Numbered from the stretch's first letter, positions 10,578 through 23,083 are shown. The stretch: DNA of 64,000 nt from Trichosphaerium sp. ATCC 40318 (GCA_038496445.1 JALMLS010000215.1:124001-188000), one strand, 5' to 3'. The notes: generated by a model not told the origin, from the letters alone. Made by a program: numbers and translations.

Positions 10578-12500
10578 TTACACGGTTGAGCTTGCATCAA
10601 TAACCTCTTCAACTTTTGACCTTAAATTAATTGATTGTGATCTTGGTCTTACATGTGATAATTGTCCACTTGAGGTACTTGTTGTTTTGTTTTTTGGAGG
10701 AATGAAACTTACTGCTTGTGTGATAGAAAGTGCACTAAACAATGTGTGAACTTCAACTAACAAACAAACGTTAATGACAGGATTTGATTGATATGGCGGC
10801 CAGAATATCCACAACACTCCGTTTAATCCAATGTTAACCATAATGAATAACGTCAATGAAACACGTGTGAACAATCTTATCATCATGTTTCTATCACGAG
10901 CACTTGCATTCATACTTCTTAGTCTTCTCCATAGTTTGTATGCTATGATTGTAAAGTATGTCATTATACCCGTGTTTGCTATTGTGTGGAAGCCAGCTGT
11001 TACCACAAACGAGAGATTTGTTATTGGAAATAGTGCAACGCGTAGTATTGCCATTATAGTCTCAAATGCGACGATAATACCAGAAAAGATGTAAAAAGGT
11101 ATTGCAAGTTTTTTTAAATATGGTGTCACTTCAAGACTTAATGAAATCATCGATTCGTGCCAATAGAGGACAATCAAAAGGTTAGATATGTTAGAAAACA
11201 TTGTATTGTATATCTGGAATATCTCGTTATACCTAAAGGGATGCGTCAGTCATCTGTTTTAGTCAAAAACAAAGTATCCATTTTTCTACCAAATGCAAGT
11301 TCTCTGTTCTAAAATAGCGACTGGCACGTGCAGCGGAACGATTTGGCGCTGGTTGAGTATTTTACGCGTACCATCTGTAGACGAAGAATAAATGTCCGAA
11401 AGGATCAGGAACAACCCAAACCAGTCTCATAAAGTTACCACATATTTCGATAAACAGAGCAACCTTTGGTAGTGACACACGATAACCATCCCGAACTATA
11501 AATTGTGTCAATCTACAATGTTGTTAGTCTGAACTTTGTGTCTTCGTCGATTTTACGCACCTTACTAATGCTACAGTGAGTGCAGCAAGCGACGTTACTA
11601 TGAGAAATACCTGGGCAACTTGAAAGCGTAAGTAAGCAAACTAATAAAGACAATATGCTCTGTAGTACCTATAAGCCAGGGGCTGCTAAAGACAGTGTAC
11701 CAACGATTTTCATTGTACAAGAAGGTCACTGTAGAGTTATTTGGTATTGAAGAGAAATGTCTTTGAGCCATCACAACAATACCAAGGTCTGATAAATCAC
11801 CTATAGATAGGACATAAGACAGCTTTACAATTGGTAGAAAAGCATAAAATGGTAATCGTACTCAGCTTAATCAAAGTCCCCATGCCGATCCTTAAATCAT
11901 CTCTCGATTTAAAGTACTCTACAATACCAATAGCGCCTTGTGATTCCCATTCCTTGTACTTTTTTCGATCATCAGGGTAGATAGCAAACACCGCTTTTCC
12001 TAAAAAAAGACATAAATATAAAAATAATGACTTGTTGATGATGAAAATGACACATGTTTGCCATATCGAGCCTTAATTCGAATGTCGATCATAATTATTA
12101 CGACAAGTTTTTTATTCCGAAAACTAAACAGCCAGTTTTTGGGAGCTTTTTTTTTGAAAAAGTCCGATAGTTCTGTGGATAGTAGATTAAATAAATTAAA
12201 CTCACCGGTAATATTAACACCATCATACGGTCTTACAAGAGAAGCGTTGAATGATTCGAAAAAGACTTGAGCATTTCTTTCAAAGTAATACGGTACACCT
12301 GTATACTCCTCGGAGGTACCTTAAACGCTGTGTTTGTGACAAAGCGATCCGAAATACAAAAAAAAAGACAAATAGATTACAACTTGGGAGGCAGTTCTAG
12401 AGCGTCAATTGTGCTTTCCGGACGTACCATTGGTCGTAATTATTAAATTTGAAAGTGAAAAGCCGATAAATACACAGAGGAATAGATAAGGTTCATACAT
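10578..12500 (-). CDS. Seven-helix receptor-like membrane protein, copy 1
   Basis: Member of a three-copy family (also 29236-31158 and 31801-33705). Exon 1 (ATG at 12500) encodes MYEPYLFLCVFIGFSLSNL, a signal peptide or first helix. Later exons encode GVPYYFERNAQVFFESFNAS, then AIYPDDRKKY...WESQGAIGIVEY, resembling the core of a protease-associated (PA) domain, then MAQRHFSSIPNN and ENRWYTVFSSPWL. The C-terminal exons hold seven hydrophobic segments: VAQVFLIVTSLAALTVAL, VALFIEICGNFMRLVW, SNLLIVLYW, AIPFYIFSGIIVAFE, FVVTAGFHTIANTGIMTYF, LFTRVSLTLFIMVNIGLN and VCLLVEVHTLFSALSI, followed by a Ser/Thr-rich tail. Several introns, all rejoining frame. Topology suggests an extracellular sensing domain on a seven-pass bundle; coupling to G proteins is not shown. 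The copy looks intact. Confidence 0.75.
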
Positions 12501-13991
12501 CGATCAATCGCTCCAAATATGTACACTGAATCGTTCTAATGTGCTTTCAAGGTGTTTTGTGTGTGCCTTACTTAAGTGTTGACGTCAATCCACGAAATGT
12601 GTTGTGCTGTAGTAACACGTTATTTGTGAACGTATAGTACAGTCACGGAGTTCTTCACATGACTGAACCTATCAACTTGTCAACTTGATAAAAAATTTGC
12701 ATCTACTCGCGTAGTTCACAAGGTTTGCTTGCTATGACGCTTCTAGAACAGAAATATACACATTAAGGAGTTAGCTACAAAGTTCTTCGACAGACCTTAA
12801 AAATAAAGGTTCTCGCTGCAACCCGGATTTCATTTAAGGCGCAGTATTTAGAGCGTAAAGGGAAAATCAGGAAGGTTGGAAAATCGCCATCATACTTCCG
12901 TCACATTTCCAGATTTTCCAACCTTCCCGATTTTACCTATTCCCCTTTTTGAGACAATTCCAGAATTTTTGAAAAAAAATCACGTTGAGTACTCGGTACA
13001 ACATACAAGAATCGCATAAAGGTTGGCTACCAAAAGTATAGCATCACAGCTACATACTAAAAGTAGTGATCGAAGTGTAAGATAGTTCTGAGGCGAGTAA
13101 AATCTCAAAGATTCTCGAAATCCCGTAGATCGAAAATCAAAATGATAGTAAATTTCGAAACCGCCCCTTAATTTTACTTGGCACTTTTTGCGCAAGATTG
13201 CGTACAAAAGTCTATAGCTTGCTTGCAATTTCTCCACTGCTTGCTGTCAACTTTTAAGTAGATTACAAGAACCTCAATGTAACTTAGGTCCCAAAAAAAA
13301 GTGGGTACTTCGTATTAACAGGCTTGTTAGCGTTTGGCAAACCTTGAGTAATGGCCAAGGTTTACAAAGGCGCAACATAACCCAATTTATGTGCAACTTA
13401 CAGCTACTGCTCTCTTCGCTCTTCACTCTCTTCGCAAGTCAACTTAGTAAAGCGTTAGAAGGCCTTGAGGCAGAATTTTAAACATCTGATAAACAGCAAG
13501 AGATCCCCATAGAGGCAAACTATGATACTACACTTAACATAATCTTGTTTTTATAAGAAGTAACAAGAAATTTACAAGAACATGCCCCGTATTTAACAAG
13601 CGTTAGAGCTTCATATCTGTATGTGAGCGTAAGGCATTCATTAACAGTTCTTAGACCTAACAAAAATTCCCAGTTTTAGAAGAAATACCCGACAAATAAC
13701 AATCAACTTTTGAAAACAAAAGGACCGCCCAAAAAAGGTTAGTTGCGCCCAATCTTTTGTGTCTCGAGTTTAATCACATTGGAAATTATCAATTAATGAA
13801 CTTTGTGACGTCATTTACCGTCAAGGTGACATCGAGGTCGATCGTGAGGTTTGGTGTCACGTTGTATTGGGAGAAATTTGGTCAATTTTTACCACAAACT
13901 AAAAACTACATTTTCATTTAACTAAAATATCGCACATAACAACACCACACCTCCGCCCAAAAACGAAAATAATCGCATACAAGTTAAGGAA
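12501..13991. other. Intergenic region with one long inverted repeat
   Basis: About 1.5 kb with no supportable gene. An 85-codon minus-strand ORF (12980-13237) has no recognisable features. A 23-base inverted repeat is listed separately (12863-12935). Confidence 0.55.
12863..12935. repeat. Inverted repeat (23-base arms, 27-base loop)
   Basis: Left arm 12863-12885 (core GGAAGGTTGGAAAATC) and right arm 12912-12935 (core GATTTTCCAACCTTCC) are reverse complements with one mismatch; outside them AAAGGG at about 12857-12862 and CCCCTTT at 12942-12948 extend the symmetry after a gap. Could fold as a stem in RNA or be a small foldback element. Confidence 0.85.
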
Positions 13992-14577
13992 ATGAGCTTC
14001 ATATTTATAAGAAAGGAATTTAAGCAGACAGGAGGACACTATGCTAATAAAAAGAGCTTATCTATAATAGCTCACCACGACGTACAAGCTATAGTATCTA
14101 ATATAAATAAAGGGCTACAACAATATCAAATAGAAAATAAGCCAGTAAAAGGACTAACATTCGCGCCAGCTGGTAGTAGCTTCACGCTACAAATGAATCA
14201 CGACGTTCAAAAGGTACGAACCAACAAAAGTCGTTAACGACGTTCGTACCCACTCCTAAAAACGTGATATGGATATCCTTCTATGCACCATGTTTGGCGA
14301 GTTCTTTAACTAGAGAAGGACGAACCGCGATTCGCGCTAATTCTTCTTTTTTGGGTAAAAGACCCGTAAACTTTTTTTGGTTTTTTTTTTTTGGGAAGCT
14401 GACGTTTTGTTTTAATAGTACTTGGAGGAGGATATACTAATCACTGTTCTTGATAACTTTGGAGCTAATGGATATGATTTTATTCATCAGTACGATAACA
14501 CATTTCATTCGATGAAAGCTTTCAAAGGGAGCAGCATAACATCTAGAGAAGTCATGATAATGCAGAAAAAACACTAA
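13992..14577 (+). CDS. Small two-exon protein of unknown function
   Basis: Exon 1 (13992-14213) opens with ATG, MSFIFIRKEFKQTGGH; a 205-base intron (14214 GTACGA to 14418 TTAATAG) joins in phase 0 to exon 2 (14419-14577), which begins YLEEDILITVLDNFGANGYD and ends MIMQKKH-stop. The frame is open in both exons and the joined product is about 126 residues, without signal peptide or membrane helix. No family recognised. The intron holds two T runs. The ORF composition and clean junction make it a believable gene. Confidence 0.6.
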
Positions 14578-14731
14578 AATAAACAACATGAATTTTCTTC
14601 AGTTTTCTGTGCCACATGTGCTTTGAACCGGTTTTATGTTTTGACGCAACTATCTCTTTGTTAAATACCCGTGTTAATCAAATACAAAGAAATATTAGCA
14701 TGAATTTTTATTTATAGAAGTCACGTGCAAG

Positions 14732-15582
14732 TTAGTCTGTATAAGGAAAACCCGTTTTAGATTTAATTTCTTGAAATTCCTCATCAGATATACTATCGCA
14801 CTTACTAATGAAACAATACTCTAGCTCCGGCATTAACCCATGAATACCTTTTGCAGTAACAGCAGGAGAACTACTAAGCGACAAGTTTTTGATACCTTTT
14901 AAAGGTAGAATACCTTCATCAGTTAATAAAGAAGCACTACTAACCTTAGGCTAGATATTCCAGCAAGTGCCGCAATATGTTCGTCCTTAACATTACTGGG
15001 ATTTGCTGATACATTCAAAAATAGCTTGTGTATGCCTGCTAGGGCTGCTATCCAAATCCCAGAGTATGTACGTAATGGATAAATACCAAGCACAAGAGTA
15101 TGAACACCTTTGAAGTAGTTTCTTCCTACACCATCAAAATTACAGGAACCATTCACTCTAACAGTGTGTGCACCACGGAGAGCCTTTAGACCTGAACCAC
15201 TTACTTTTTGTGTACAAGCCTGTATACTAATAGTATGAACACCTGCAAAGCATTTAACCATCTCATCTGTGAGACGTAAGCTGCATTCATAAGTGAAACA
15301 CACTTTTTTTAAACCTTTGAAGAGAAATATTGGAGCCAAATCGCAAAATCTTACCATAGAATGACGTACAATAGCCTTACAAGGTATAATTTGCCTACAA
15401 TTTTGTTCTGTAACTCTAACTGCGTGATATCCAACGTAATCATGTATTATAGAAGAAAAAAGCCTACAGCATTGTCCTGCACTACAACGAGTCTTGTCTG
15501 ATTCCATTTGAGTAAATATAGCGCATAGAAGCTCTAAAGGCATAATATCAATGATGGTAACGTTGTTTCCAGTAGTCGCCAT
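14732..15582 (-). pseudogene. F-box/LRR gene with a frameshift near its 3' end
   Basis: From ATG 15582 an F-box (IMPLELLCAIFTQMESDKTR, then GQCCRLFSSIIHDY) is followed by LRRs with the AGVHTI/ALAGI signature (CFAGVHTISIQAC, ALRGAHTVRV, AALAGIHKLFLNV, AALAGISSLRL). That frame stops at 14923. In another frame the repeat pattern goes straight on from about 14940: LLTDEGILPLKGIKNLSLS, VTAKGIHGL, ISDEEFQEIKS, ending at TAA 14732. A single indel around 14935-14945 would restore one protein of about 280 residues. Either a young pseudogene or a sequence error; no intron with proper ends bridges the two frames. Role if functional: SCF substrate adaptor. Confidence 0.75.
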
Positions 15583-15849
15583 CTTCTAGGCTGTGCTATA
15601 AATAATGGCATAAATCGGGCACAATGCTTAAGTCAGTTTCACTGAATTCAAATCTAGTTTGGTGGGTGTACGAAACACAATAAGCGCTCTAACCTGCATC
15701 AATCTGACCCCAGCCTTTGCAATATTAAACACTATCAACTTGTTCAATGCGTCATTGTCAGGAGAGCGCAATCAAGAGTTCAGAACGAGAAATGATTGGC
15801 ATTTAGATCGCCACTGCAAGAAAACAGGGTAGAATGCGTATTTATTAAT

Positions 15850-16761
15850 CTACAAAGACTTCAGCATTTCCTTCATTTTTTCCCTATCAGTTGTCATCAT
15901 TTGATGCATGATAATAGGCAGTTGGCTGAACTCTAATGCTTTTTTCATTTCAGATACAACATATTCTTTATCGTTAATTTTTCTTGCTTTTTTCCTTATT
16001 CCATCAAGCACTTTCTCAGTGGTTTTAATATCATTCTTATCAAGTAGCCCTTGCAATTCGGAAGCGTCTTTTGCAATATTGGTAATATACGAGTCATGCT
16101 TAGCCGTTAAGACCTACAATTGTTTAAGCATAAAAACTAAACTTTGTTGTGCTGTTTCACCTTTACAGCGTCATCTTTCTTCTTTAATTGCTTTTCAGAC
16201 ATTTGAAGCTTATCACTTACAGCATCTAACGATGAAAGGAAATCATACAAAGCGCCGACTGATGATTTATTGTCTTGGATATGCTTCGCCAAGGCAATGA
16301 AAAACATGATCTGAAACGAAAAAAAAACAAATCAGAAGTCGCTTAAACAAAGTCTCTACGTACGCGTTGGTTAGGTTCAAACACATTTTCAATATCATCC
16401 ATTGCTTTTTTCCATCTAGCATGCATTTGCTAATTATCAGTCAGTATTCGTGATCACGTGCTAACATTAAAACAAAGAGCGTACATCCCGGGCTTTATCT
16501 ATCTTAAGTTTTCTCTTGCCGATTTTTACTTGCCAACCAACTTTCTTATCTGCAATTATACCGTTAACTTCTACGACCAAATTGTTAGTGACTTCATTTT
16601 TAATAAAGAAGGGGCAAACCTTCAACAATCTTGAGGAGAGTAGATAAGAGCTCAATGGCATCTGTTAAAGCACTTTTCATGACAGCATTAATTTGTTCAT
16701 TCTGATCATCTGTTACTTGTGCTGATTCTGATACTTCGTTTAATACTTTGAAAAGATCCAT
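15850..16761 (-). CDS. Helical multi-exon protein of unknown function
   Basis: ATG at 16761 (MDLFKVLNEVSESAQVTDD). Five exons join in frame: an intron GTTTGC...CGTAG of 50 bases turns KIVEG into KIVEEVNGIIADKK; further introns (GTACGC, GTACGT and GTGAAA donors) join KIDKARD to QMHARWKKAMDDIENVF, then IMFFIALAKHIQDNKSS, then VLTAKHDSYITNI, ending REKMKEMLKSL at 15850. About 230 mostly helical, Lys/Glu-rich residues with coiled-coil character near SEKQLKKKDDAVK; no signal peptide. No family recognised. The splice joins are mutually consistent, so I trust the gene more than any functional guess. Confidence 0.6.
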
Positions 16762-17346
16762 GGATGTCAGGTTTTGTATTTATAAGCTGTTGCGCTTGTT
16801 TAGTATTTTGGGTTGTAATGGTTGGTCGGAAAAATCAAAATCTTACAAAATTCTTCTGTTTTGGACAAAATATTCTCCCGCTGTAGCTGTATGCTTTTAA
16901 TTACATTTAGGATATGTTTTAGACCTCAGGTAACTTAATACGGAACAAAAGTTTAGGCTAAAAGAGGGTGTTTGAGTAGTGACGTTTAACATTTAGCGGG
17001 CAAATTACAATCACCTAAACCCGTGCTGTTGCTACCCCCTAATAGCTTTTTGGATTGTATAAGTGGGCTTTTGAAGAATCACTTAGAAGTTTCTCTCATA
17101 AATTATTTACCCATTTACCCTACCGGGATAAATAATACAAAAAGTTTTGAAATTTCTTACATTGTTGCGAACGCTTTATCTTTGGATGTTTCACCATTGT
17201 TTGCTTATAGAAGTGTAATAATCTATTTATTATTATCATGGAAACAAGTACGTCATCAATGAGTACTATGGCTTGTAATAACAGAGTTCATTTTATAGGA
17301 AGTAAATCTTGTTTTTAAGTATGTTTATTATTTTTTTTTTTTCAAT
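16762..17346. other. Intergenic region
   Basis: Between the start of the helical orphan and the 3' end of the FAD synthase gene. A 79-codon plus-strand ORF at 17023-17262 is hydrophobic but starts from a doubtful context and joins nothing; not called. Confidence 0.5.
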
Positions 17347-18414
17347 CTAATGTTTATCTTTATCCTTGTTTGCATTTCGTCCTTGTCTTTCAAGGTACCC
17401 TTGTTCTAACATATAAGCGGGAGAATAAGAACCATCTGTATTAAGTAATTTTGGATTTGGAATAGTGTCAACCTTGCTTCCAATCGATGTGTATCTGTGA
17501 AAACCAAATGTCAATCTTTATGTCAAACAAAACAACAAAATGTCATGTTGATGGTCATTGTACGTACCCTTGGTCATATAATTTACAATATGGTAGTTTT
17601 TCTGATTTAATAAATGCCCATACATCAGAATAAGACCATTTAAGAACTGGATTAACACGCATAAAGTCACCCCAACTGGGATCAGCTTTTGTAAAAAAAG
17701 TTAATTTTTCTAAACAAGACGTCTGTCAGTTCTCCATAACGCGAATTTATACAATAAAAATAACGTGCGACGCACCGCAATGAGGGTCAGATGATCTAGA
17801 GCCCAAAATAAATGCTTTTACAGTTTGTTGAGACATTAATTTTTGTAATCCCGTCTGTATATTGCCTGTGTCTATAGTAACAGGGTGTACTTTATATCTA
17901 ACCAGTAGAACGTTCAGAAAACGCAGATAGGAAATCAGGAAATCCCAAAAAAAAAAGTTCGAGTTTTTGCTTACTTGTCTACTAAACTGGCTGTGAACGC
18001 GTCCACTTCTGTAAAGCTATTTTCTATACGGAAATACGCCGTTTTAAGGCTAGACATGTCAACATTTGGTGTTTCCTCCACGATGTGTGCTATTAAATGT
18101 AATATTATGACGCTATCTTTACCACCATTAAAGGCTAGTACAATGTTCTCGAATCTAGAACAAAAATAAATTCGTCACAAAGTTTTGTACACGGCTTATT
18201 ACCGCGTTGTAATTACCGTTAAGAAATAATGCGCATCAGGGTAATAGAAGACGCAATGAGCAAAGTGTAATTTTTTTTCGTACTACGTTTTTTTAACGTA
18301 CCCATATTCTGTTATAGCGCGCTTTACAACACTTACAGACTCTTTAACTCGTTCGACTAGAGTTTTTGACGTTTTAGTCTCCAAAGCATCAAAGTCTATT
18401 TTTCGATTAAACAT
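17347..18414 (-). CDS. FAD synthase (FMN adenylyltransferase), PAPS-reductase fold
   Basis: Transfers AMP from ATP to FMN to make FAD. ATG at 18414 (MFNRKIDFDALE). Exon 2 carries the PP-loop nucleotide site AFNGGKDSVIILHL; exon 3 VHPVTIDTGNIQTG and AFILGSRSSDPHCGA; exon 4 DPSWGDFMRVNPVLKWSYSD with VWAFIKSEKLPYCKLYDQG; the last exon completes GYTSIGSKVDTIPNPKL and PAYMLEQGYLERQGR before TAG at 17347. Order and motifs match the eukaryotic FAD1/FLAD1 PAPS-reductase domain. Introns begin GTACGT, GTAAGC, GTACGT. It has no extra molybdopterin-binding domain, as in yeast. It is divergent from the TPR gene, sharing about 160 bases of upstream DNA. Confidence 0.88.
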
Positions 18415-18573
18415 ACCCTTAATACAAGCGAAACAACTGTATTGGGCGTATTGGTTATCCAATTATTTGTTATGTGAGGGAATACTGCAGAAAAACAAGG
18501 TTTTCACTCTTCGTTCAACTTCTTCACAACTGAGCTGTTATTTGAAAGCTTTGTTCACGTTGAATGTAGTACA
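18415..18573. promoter_or_regulatory. Short divergent intergenic region (FAD synthase / TPR gene)
   Basis: Only about 160 bases separate the two start codons on opposite strands, so both promoters must lie here or within first exons. No TATA-like element is obvious. Confidence 0.45.
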
Positions 18574-21040
18574 ATGGCAACAAAGTCTAGGAGCTCCCGT
18601 ACAAGAAGATCTGCAGCTTCAAAAGAACAAGCCAATAGCTTGTTTATCGAAGCAAAAGAAGCGCACGAAGCGTACCTCTTCGAAGAGGCTATTGGCTTAT
18701 ACAAACAAGGTATCTAAATACGTCAGTTTACTTGGCTTACTTGTTTAAAAGCCATAAAACTACAACCAAAGGCGGCTGATACATACAACTGCCTTGGAAA
18801 CGCTCTCAGGTTCGTTAACGATTAAGCCTGTCAGTGTTACGTTGCTAAATTGTTTTAACCGTTAGGGATGGCCCAAAAGATTACGACGGAGCGCATGCGG
18901 CGTATTTAAAAGCCATAAGCATCAAACCAGATTTGTACACGGCGCACTTCAACTTGGCACTGCTTAGAGAGAAACAGGTATTCCCTAGCGAACGTGTGCT
19001 CAGTTGTAGTGTTTTCAACTGTTTTAAAGAAATGTTGTATTCGCGTTTTTCATTTTACTGTCTCTGTGCCGCTTCCAAACATTCGTAGCGCGTAGGACAA
19101 CATAAAGTAACTGAAAGAACGGTAAACTACATCGTCGTTAAACTAAACTCATAAAGGGAAACTTGGAAGCTTCAGAAGTAGCTATACGTAAGGCCATTGA
19201 GTACAATCCAGGATTTGGGATGGCCCACCAGCGTTTGGGCGATCTACTTCAACGTACAGCACGAGGTAAGACAGTTTTTCTTCTGTAAATATATACAAAT
19301 TTTTTTTGGTTAAACGCTGACACGTACTCAGGTGAGGAGGCTTGTAACCACTACGGAAGCGCTCTGATGTTAGATCCTACTGATTCAATGCTTTATTTTA
19401 AGCTTGGCATGGCCAAGTTCAGTCTGAGTACGACACCTTTGTAAGCCATGGAAAAAATTAACTTATTTTTAGAAAAGTACGACGATGCTATTGAAGCGTT
19501 TAGAAGAGGCCTGAAATTGAGTCCAAACCATATACCAACATTAATAACTCTTGGTGTCGCATTAACAGTCCGTCAAGATTATACAGAGGTGAGTTAAGAA
19601 GGTTTTATTTCGAAAAGAAAAGAAACGATTAACATGTCAAAAATCAATAAGAAAAAAAGAAGATTGTTCTTTCAAGTAAAGTCCTAATAATTCTAGGCGG
19701 TTAAAGTATATAAGCGTGTTATACAATTAGATAATACTGTTAATGTATACACAAACTTGGGTACAGCGCTAATCGGTCTAGAAAAATGGAAAGACGCAAT
19801 GAAAGGTAATTTTCGAATTTTTTTTTTGACAGCAAAACTTTAACTTTTCTTAGTGCTCCAGTTGGCAATAAAACGCAATCCTAAGGATACAGCTGCACTA
19901 ATGAACTTGGCTACTGTACTTGTAAAACTAAATCAATGGGATAAAGCTGTTGAAACGTACAAATACGTAAGCAAACAACTATTACTTATCATTTCTAAGT
20001 TGGCTTAATTACTTTTGTTGTAGGTTCTTCGTGTTAATCCTAACCTATCAATTACTGTCGCCATGGCGCTTGGAGATGGTTATTCAGAACGTAAAGAGAT
20101 AGAAAGCGCTATTGCTCAGTACAGTGCAATACTAAAAAACAGCTCAAGAGTTCGTATGAGCCACGCTGCACTAGAGAAGCTCTACGCAATGTACTCAGAA
20201 CGGGAAAGTATAGAAGATCTGGTACGTCTTTGAGCAGATTTATCAACAGTTAAATTGACTCTTGTATTCAGGAGTGTTTTTGCGAAGAGCTGAGCAAGTC
20301 TTCCCCAGTCTCACCAATTTATTATTCCATACTATCACTACTCTACAAAAAGATGAACAAATATGATAAAGCAATAGCGTGTATAACATCAGCAATACGG
20401 CTTGATCCTGGTACGATTCAGTACTATAAATACAAAACCGTTTACTTCATAATTTTTATTTCTTGTCTTTGTTTTTCGTCCATTTGTCTCCTGGTGCTTT
20501 GTATCGCGTTAATAAATGATGTAGTTTCATATGAGCACCGCGTAGACAAAGGGTTATTATTTACAATCAAAGAGAACTGGGCATTGGCTGAGAAGGAGTA
20601 CAGGCATGCTATGAACCTTAGCGTGGATAACAGCGAGATTGCTGTGAAACTGGCAAGCGTTCTTGAGCATCAATCGAAATACACAGAAGCTAGGTGAGTT
20701 ATTGGTTTTTTTGACACTTAGAATTCAATGAATTAAAAAGCTGCATAACGTGTACTCAAATTGATTGTTTTGGTTCTAAATGATCTGTCGTAGAGCGCTG
20801 TATTCCTCCGAGGATATGGATGAGCAAGTTAATCGGTTAGACGCTATTTTAAAAGAGGAGAGGGCGAAAAACAAACAAAAACCAGCAGAAAATACTACGC
20901 CTTCAGCTTCAACGACAGAGCCATCAAAGTCATCAGATATGTTACCTCTTTCTCATTGGGTAGTACTTGGTGGTTTAGCCATCGGATTGGTTGCACTATT
21001 TGTAGTTACCAGGAAGAAAACACCAAGTGCACCTTTGTAA
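18574..21040 (+). CDS. Tail-anchored TPR-repeat protein
   Basis: ATG at 18574 (MATKSRSSRTRRSAASKEQ). About a dozen exons encode consecutive tetratricopeptide repeats: EAYLFEEAIGLYKQAIKLQP, PDLYTAHFNLALLREKQGN, FGMAHQRLGDLL, YDDAIEAFRRGLKLSPNH, VYTNLGTALIGLEKWKDAMK, AALMNLATVLVKLNQWDKAV and others. After a charged Ser/Thr linker (KNKQKPAENTTPSASTT) a C-terminal hydrophobic segment WVVLGGLAIGLVALFVV is followed by RKKTPSAPL-stop, a typical tail anchor for ER or mitochondrial outer membrane. TPR arrays act as protein docking platforms; partner unknown. Introns are 40-200 bases, e.g. GTATCT...AAAAG after LYKQ and GTACGT after SIEDL. Intact. Shares its upstream region with FAD synthase. Confidence 0.82.
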
Positions 21041-21777
21041 ATAAACTAACAAACAAAAATGTTGACCATGTCGTTTTTATCACAAAAGTCAATTTTTGTT
21101 CTTGTAAGGTTCATTGCTTTTTCTCGCACTCTAGAATTCTCTTTTTTTCTTTATGTTTTTGGGAAGGCCGCCATCAAGGGCATCTACAGGCGAAGTAGGC
21201 CTGTAGCACCGCCCTTGGGCATCCTGTATTCCCCCAGAAATTCATTGTAACGGGTACAGGTGGAGCTATCAAACTACACATTATTTTCCTTACTCACTAG
21301 CAAATTGTGTGAGCTTTGAAAGGATTACTATGTGTAGGTTGACGTACTTAGTTTAAGGCTAAGCGATATGTAAAAAACTGAACTTGAAAATAGCGCTGTG
21401 GCGTTTATTTGTTGTGGTTTTGATGGTGAAAGACTGAAAAAAAAAAAATGACCACATAATGCCTGCAACGTATTACTCATGCGCGTTGTGTGATTTGTGG
21501 CGGTTGTCCGCGCCAAAGAAAATTGTGTGTATTAAAATACAACGCAGAGGTATTGTAGTCCATTAACGTAGCGTGAAGGAGCGTAATAAGTATGTTTTAG
21601 TCATTTTGAACGAACTATCTAGCTAGTGGGTTCTTATAGTCCTCGTTTGCGTAGACTAGATAGTAGATGTTGCTAGGTGGACATTAACAGGACATGTATG
21701 AGTGTTGTGAAGAAAAGCCACGACTGTTTTTTGCCAGTTCAGGTTTTCTGTTTTTTTTTTGAAAGACATTATTCACA
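21041..21777. other. Intergenic region
   Basis: Contains T-rich stretches and overlapping short ORFs in several frames that are not joined by splice sites. No gene supported between the TPR gene and NAA10. Confidence 0.5.
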
Positions 21778-22860
21778 ATGGCTGTCACTATTAGGCGTAT
21801 CCGCGTAAGTTTAAATCACTATACTCCTTATTGCGTCTAAAATTCAATATTAGACAGAAGATTTATTCAGAGTACAACACAGAAACCTTACATGTCTTCC
21901 TGAAAACTATCAAATGAAATATTACTTTTACCACATTCTAACATGGCCACAACTTTCATATGTTGCAGAAGACACTAAAGGACGTATTGTTGGATACGTA
22001 CTAGCAAAAATGTACGCAACAGATAAGAGCTACATACTATTTTGCCATAATCGCCGTTAATGCGTCGTTACCTCTTGTAAATCTCACCACCGTGCTAGGG
22101 AAGATAAACAAGATGAAGATGATAAGGATTGGCAACCACATGGTCATATTACGTCTATTGCGGTCATGGGTTCCTATCGTAAACTGGGTTTAGCTACAAA
22201 ACTCATGAGACAAGCTCGTATCCTAAACAGAAAGTTTTTTCTTTCCATTTTTAAACCCATCATGATCTCTTTTCGCTTATTTACGCCTTGACAACACAAT
22301 CAGAGTATTCAATGGTTGAATGTTATCATGCTCATTATGTATCTTTACATGTGCGCCGGTCTAACCGCGCAGCGCTTCATCTATACTCTATCGCACTTGC
22401 CTTTGAGTACGTATTTTTTTTGATAAGAATTTTTTTCTTACCATCACCCGTTTTGCCGTGTTATTTTGTGCGTTATTAATTCTGTATTTTAGAACGTATG
22501 ACATTGAAGAAGGTTACTACGCTGATGGGGAGGATGCCTTTGCAATGGTAAAGTGGTTTTTAGTGAAAATTGAAACTTTTTTGTAAAAACATTTATTATG
22601 TTCTTTTCTCCGCATAATCGTAAATTTTAAAACTCTCAATAACGCCACCAATACCGAGTATATTTTACATATCATCTATCACAGTAGAAACTAAAACACG
22701 CAATTTATAATGACATTAAATTGGTTTTGTTTCAATTTTTTGCTTTATTTTTAAATCGTTGTGTGCTCACTATCTTCTCTTCTAGAAAATGATTTTACCA
22801 AAAGATCCTATGGAAGTATTTAAACACATTGATCGCTCACACGTTCAAATACCTGAATGA
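21778..22860 (+). CDS. NAA10: N-alpha-acetyltransferase 10, NatA catalytic subunit
   Basis: Catalyses co-translational N-terminal acetylation of Ser/Ala/Thr/Gly-starting proteins on the ribosome together with the TPR scaffold NAA15 (not in this window). ATG at 21778, MAVTIRRIR; successive exons give [46 protein letters not shown], then [20 protein letters not shown] with the acetyl-CoA loop [26 protein letters not shown], and [13 protein letters not shown]. These match human/yeast NAA10 nearly word for word. An acidic insert [13 protein letters not shown] replaces the usual DDV stretch. The tail after KMILPKDP is short (SHVQIPE-stop), lacking the long disordered tail of animals. Several short introns with T-rich 3' ends. 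Confidence 0.93.
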
Positions 22861-23083
22861 ACTGTAGAACTTGCCAAAAAAAGAAAACGAGAATCTCAAA
22901 TTTTTCTTATTTGGCTTGGTTTTTTACTGGATGTACTGTACCGACTTTATCGTACAATTATTCGCGTGGTGACATAAAATAAAAATGTTCTAAATGGTAT
23001 ACTCGTTACCCTCTAATTGACTCTCTGTGTCGTGTAATGCAACAGCCTGCCTTAATTGCAACTTAAGCAGTGAATTTTGGCAA

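Noticed and set aside
17023-17262. 79-codon hydrophobic ORF upstream of NAA/FAD genes
   Set aside because: No splice partners, no family resemblance and an isolated position.
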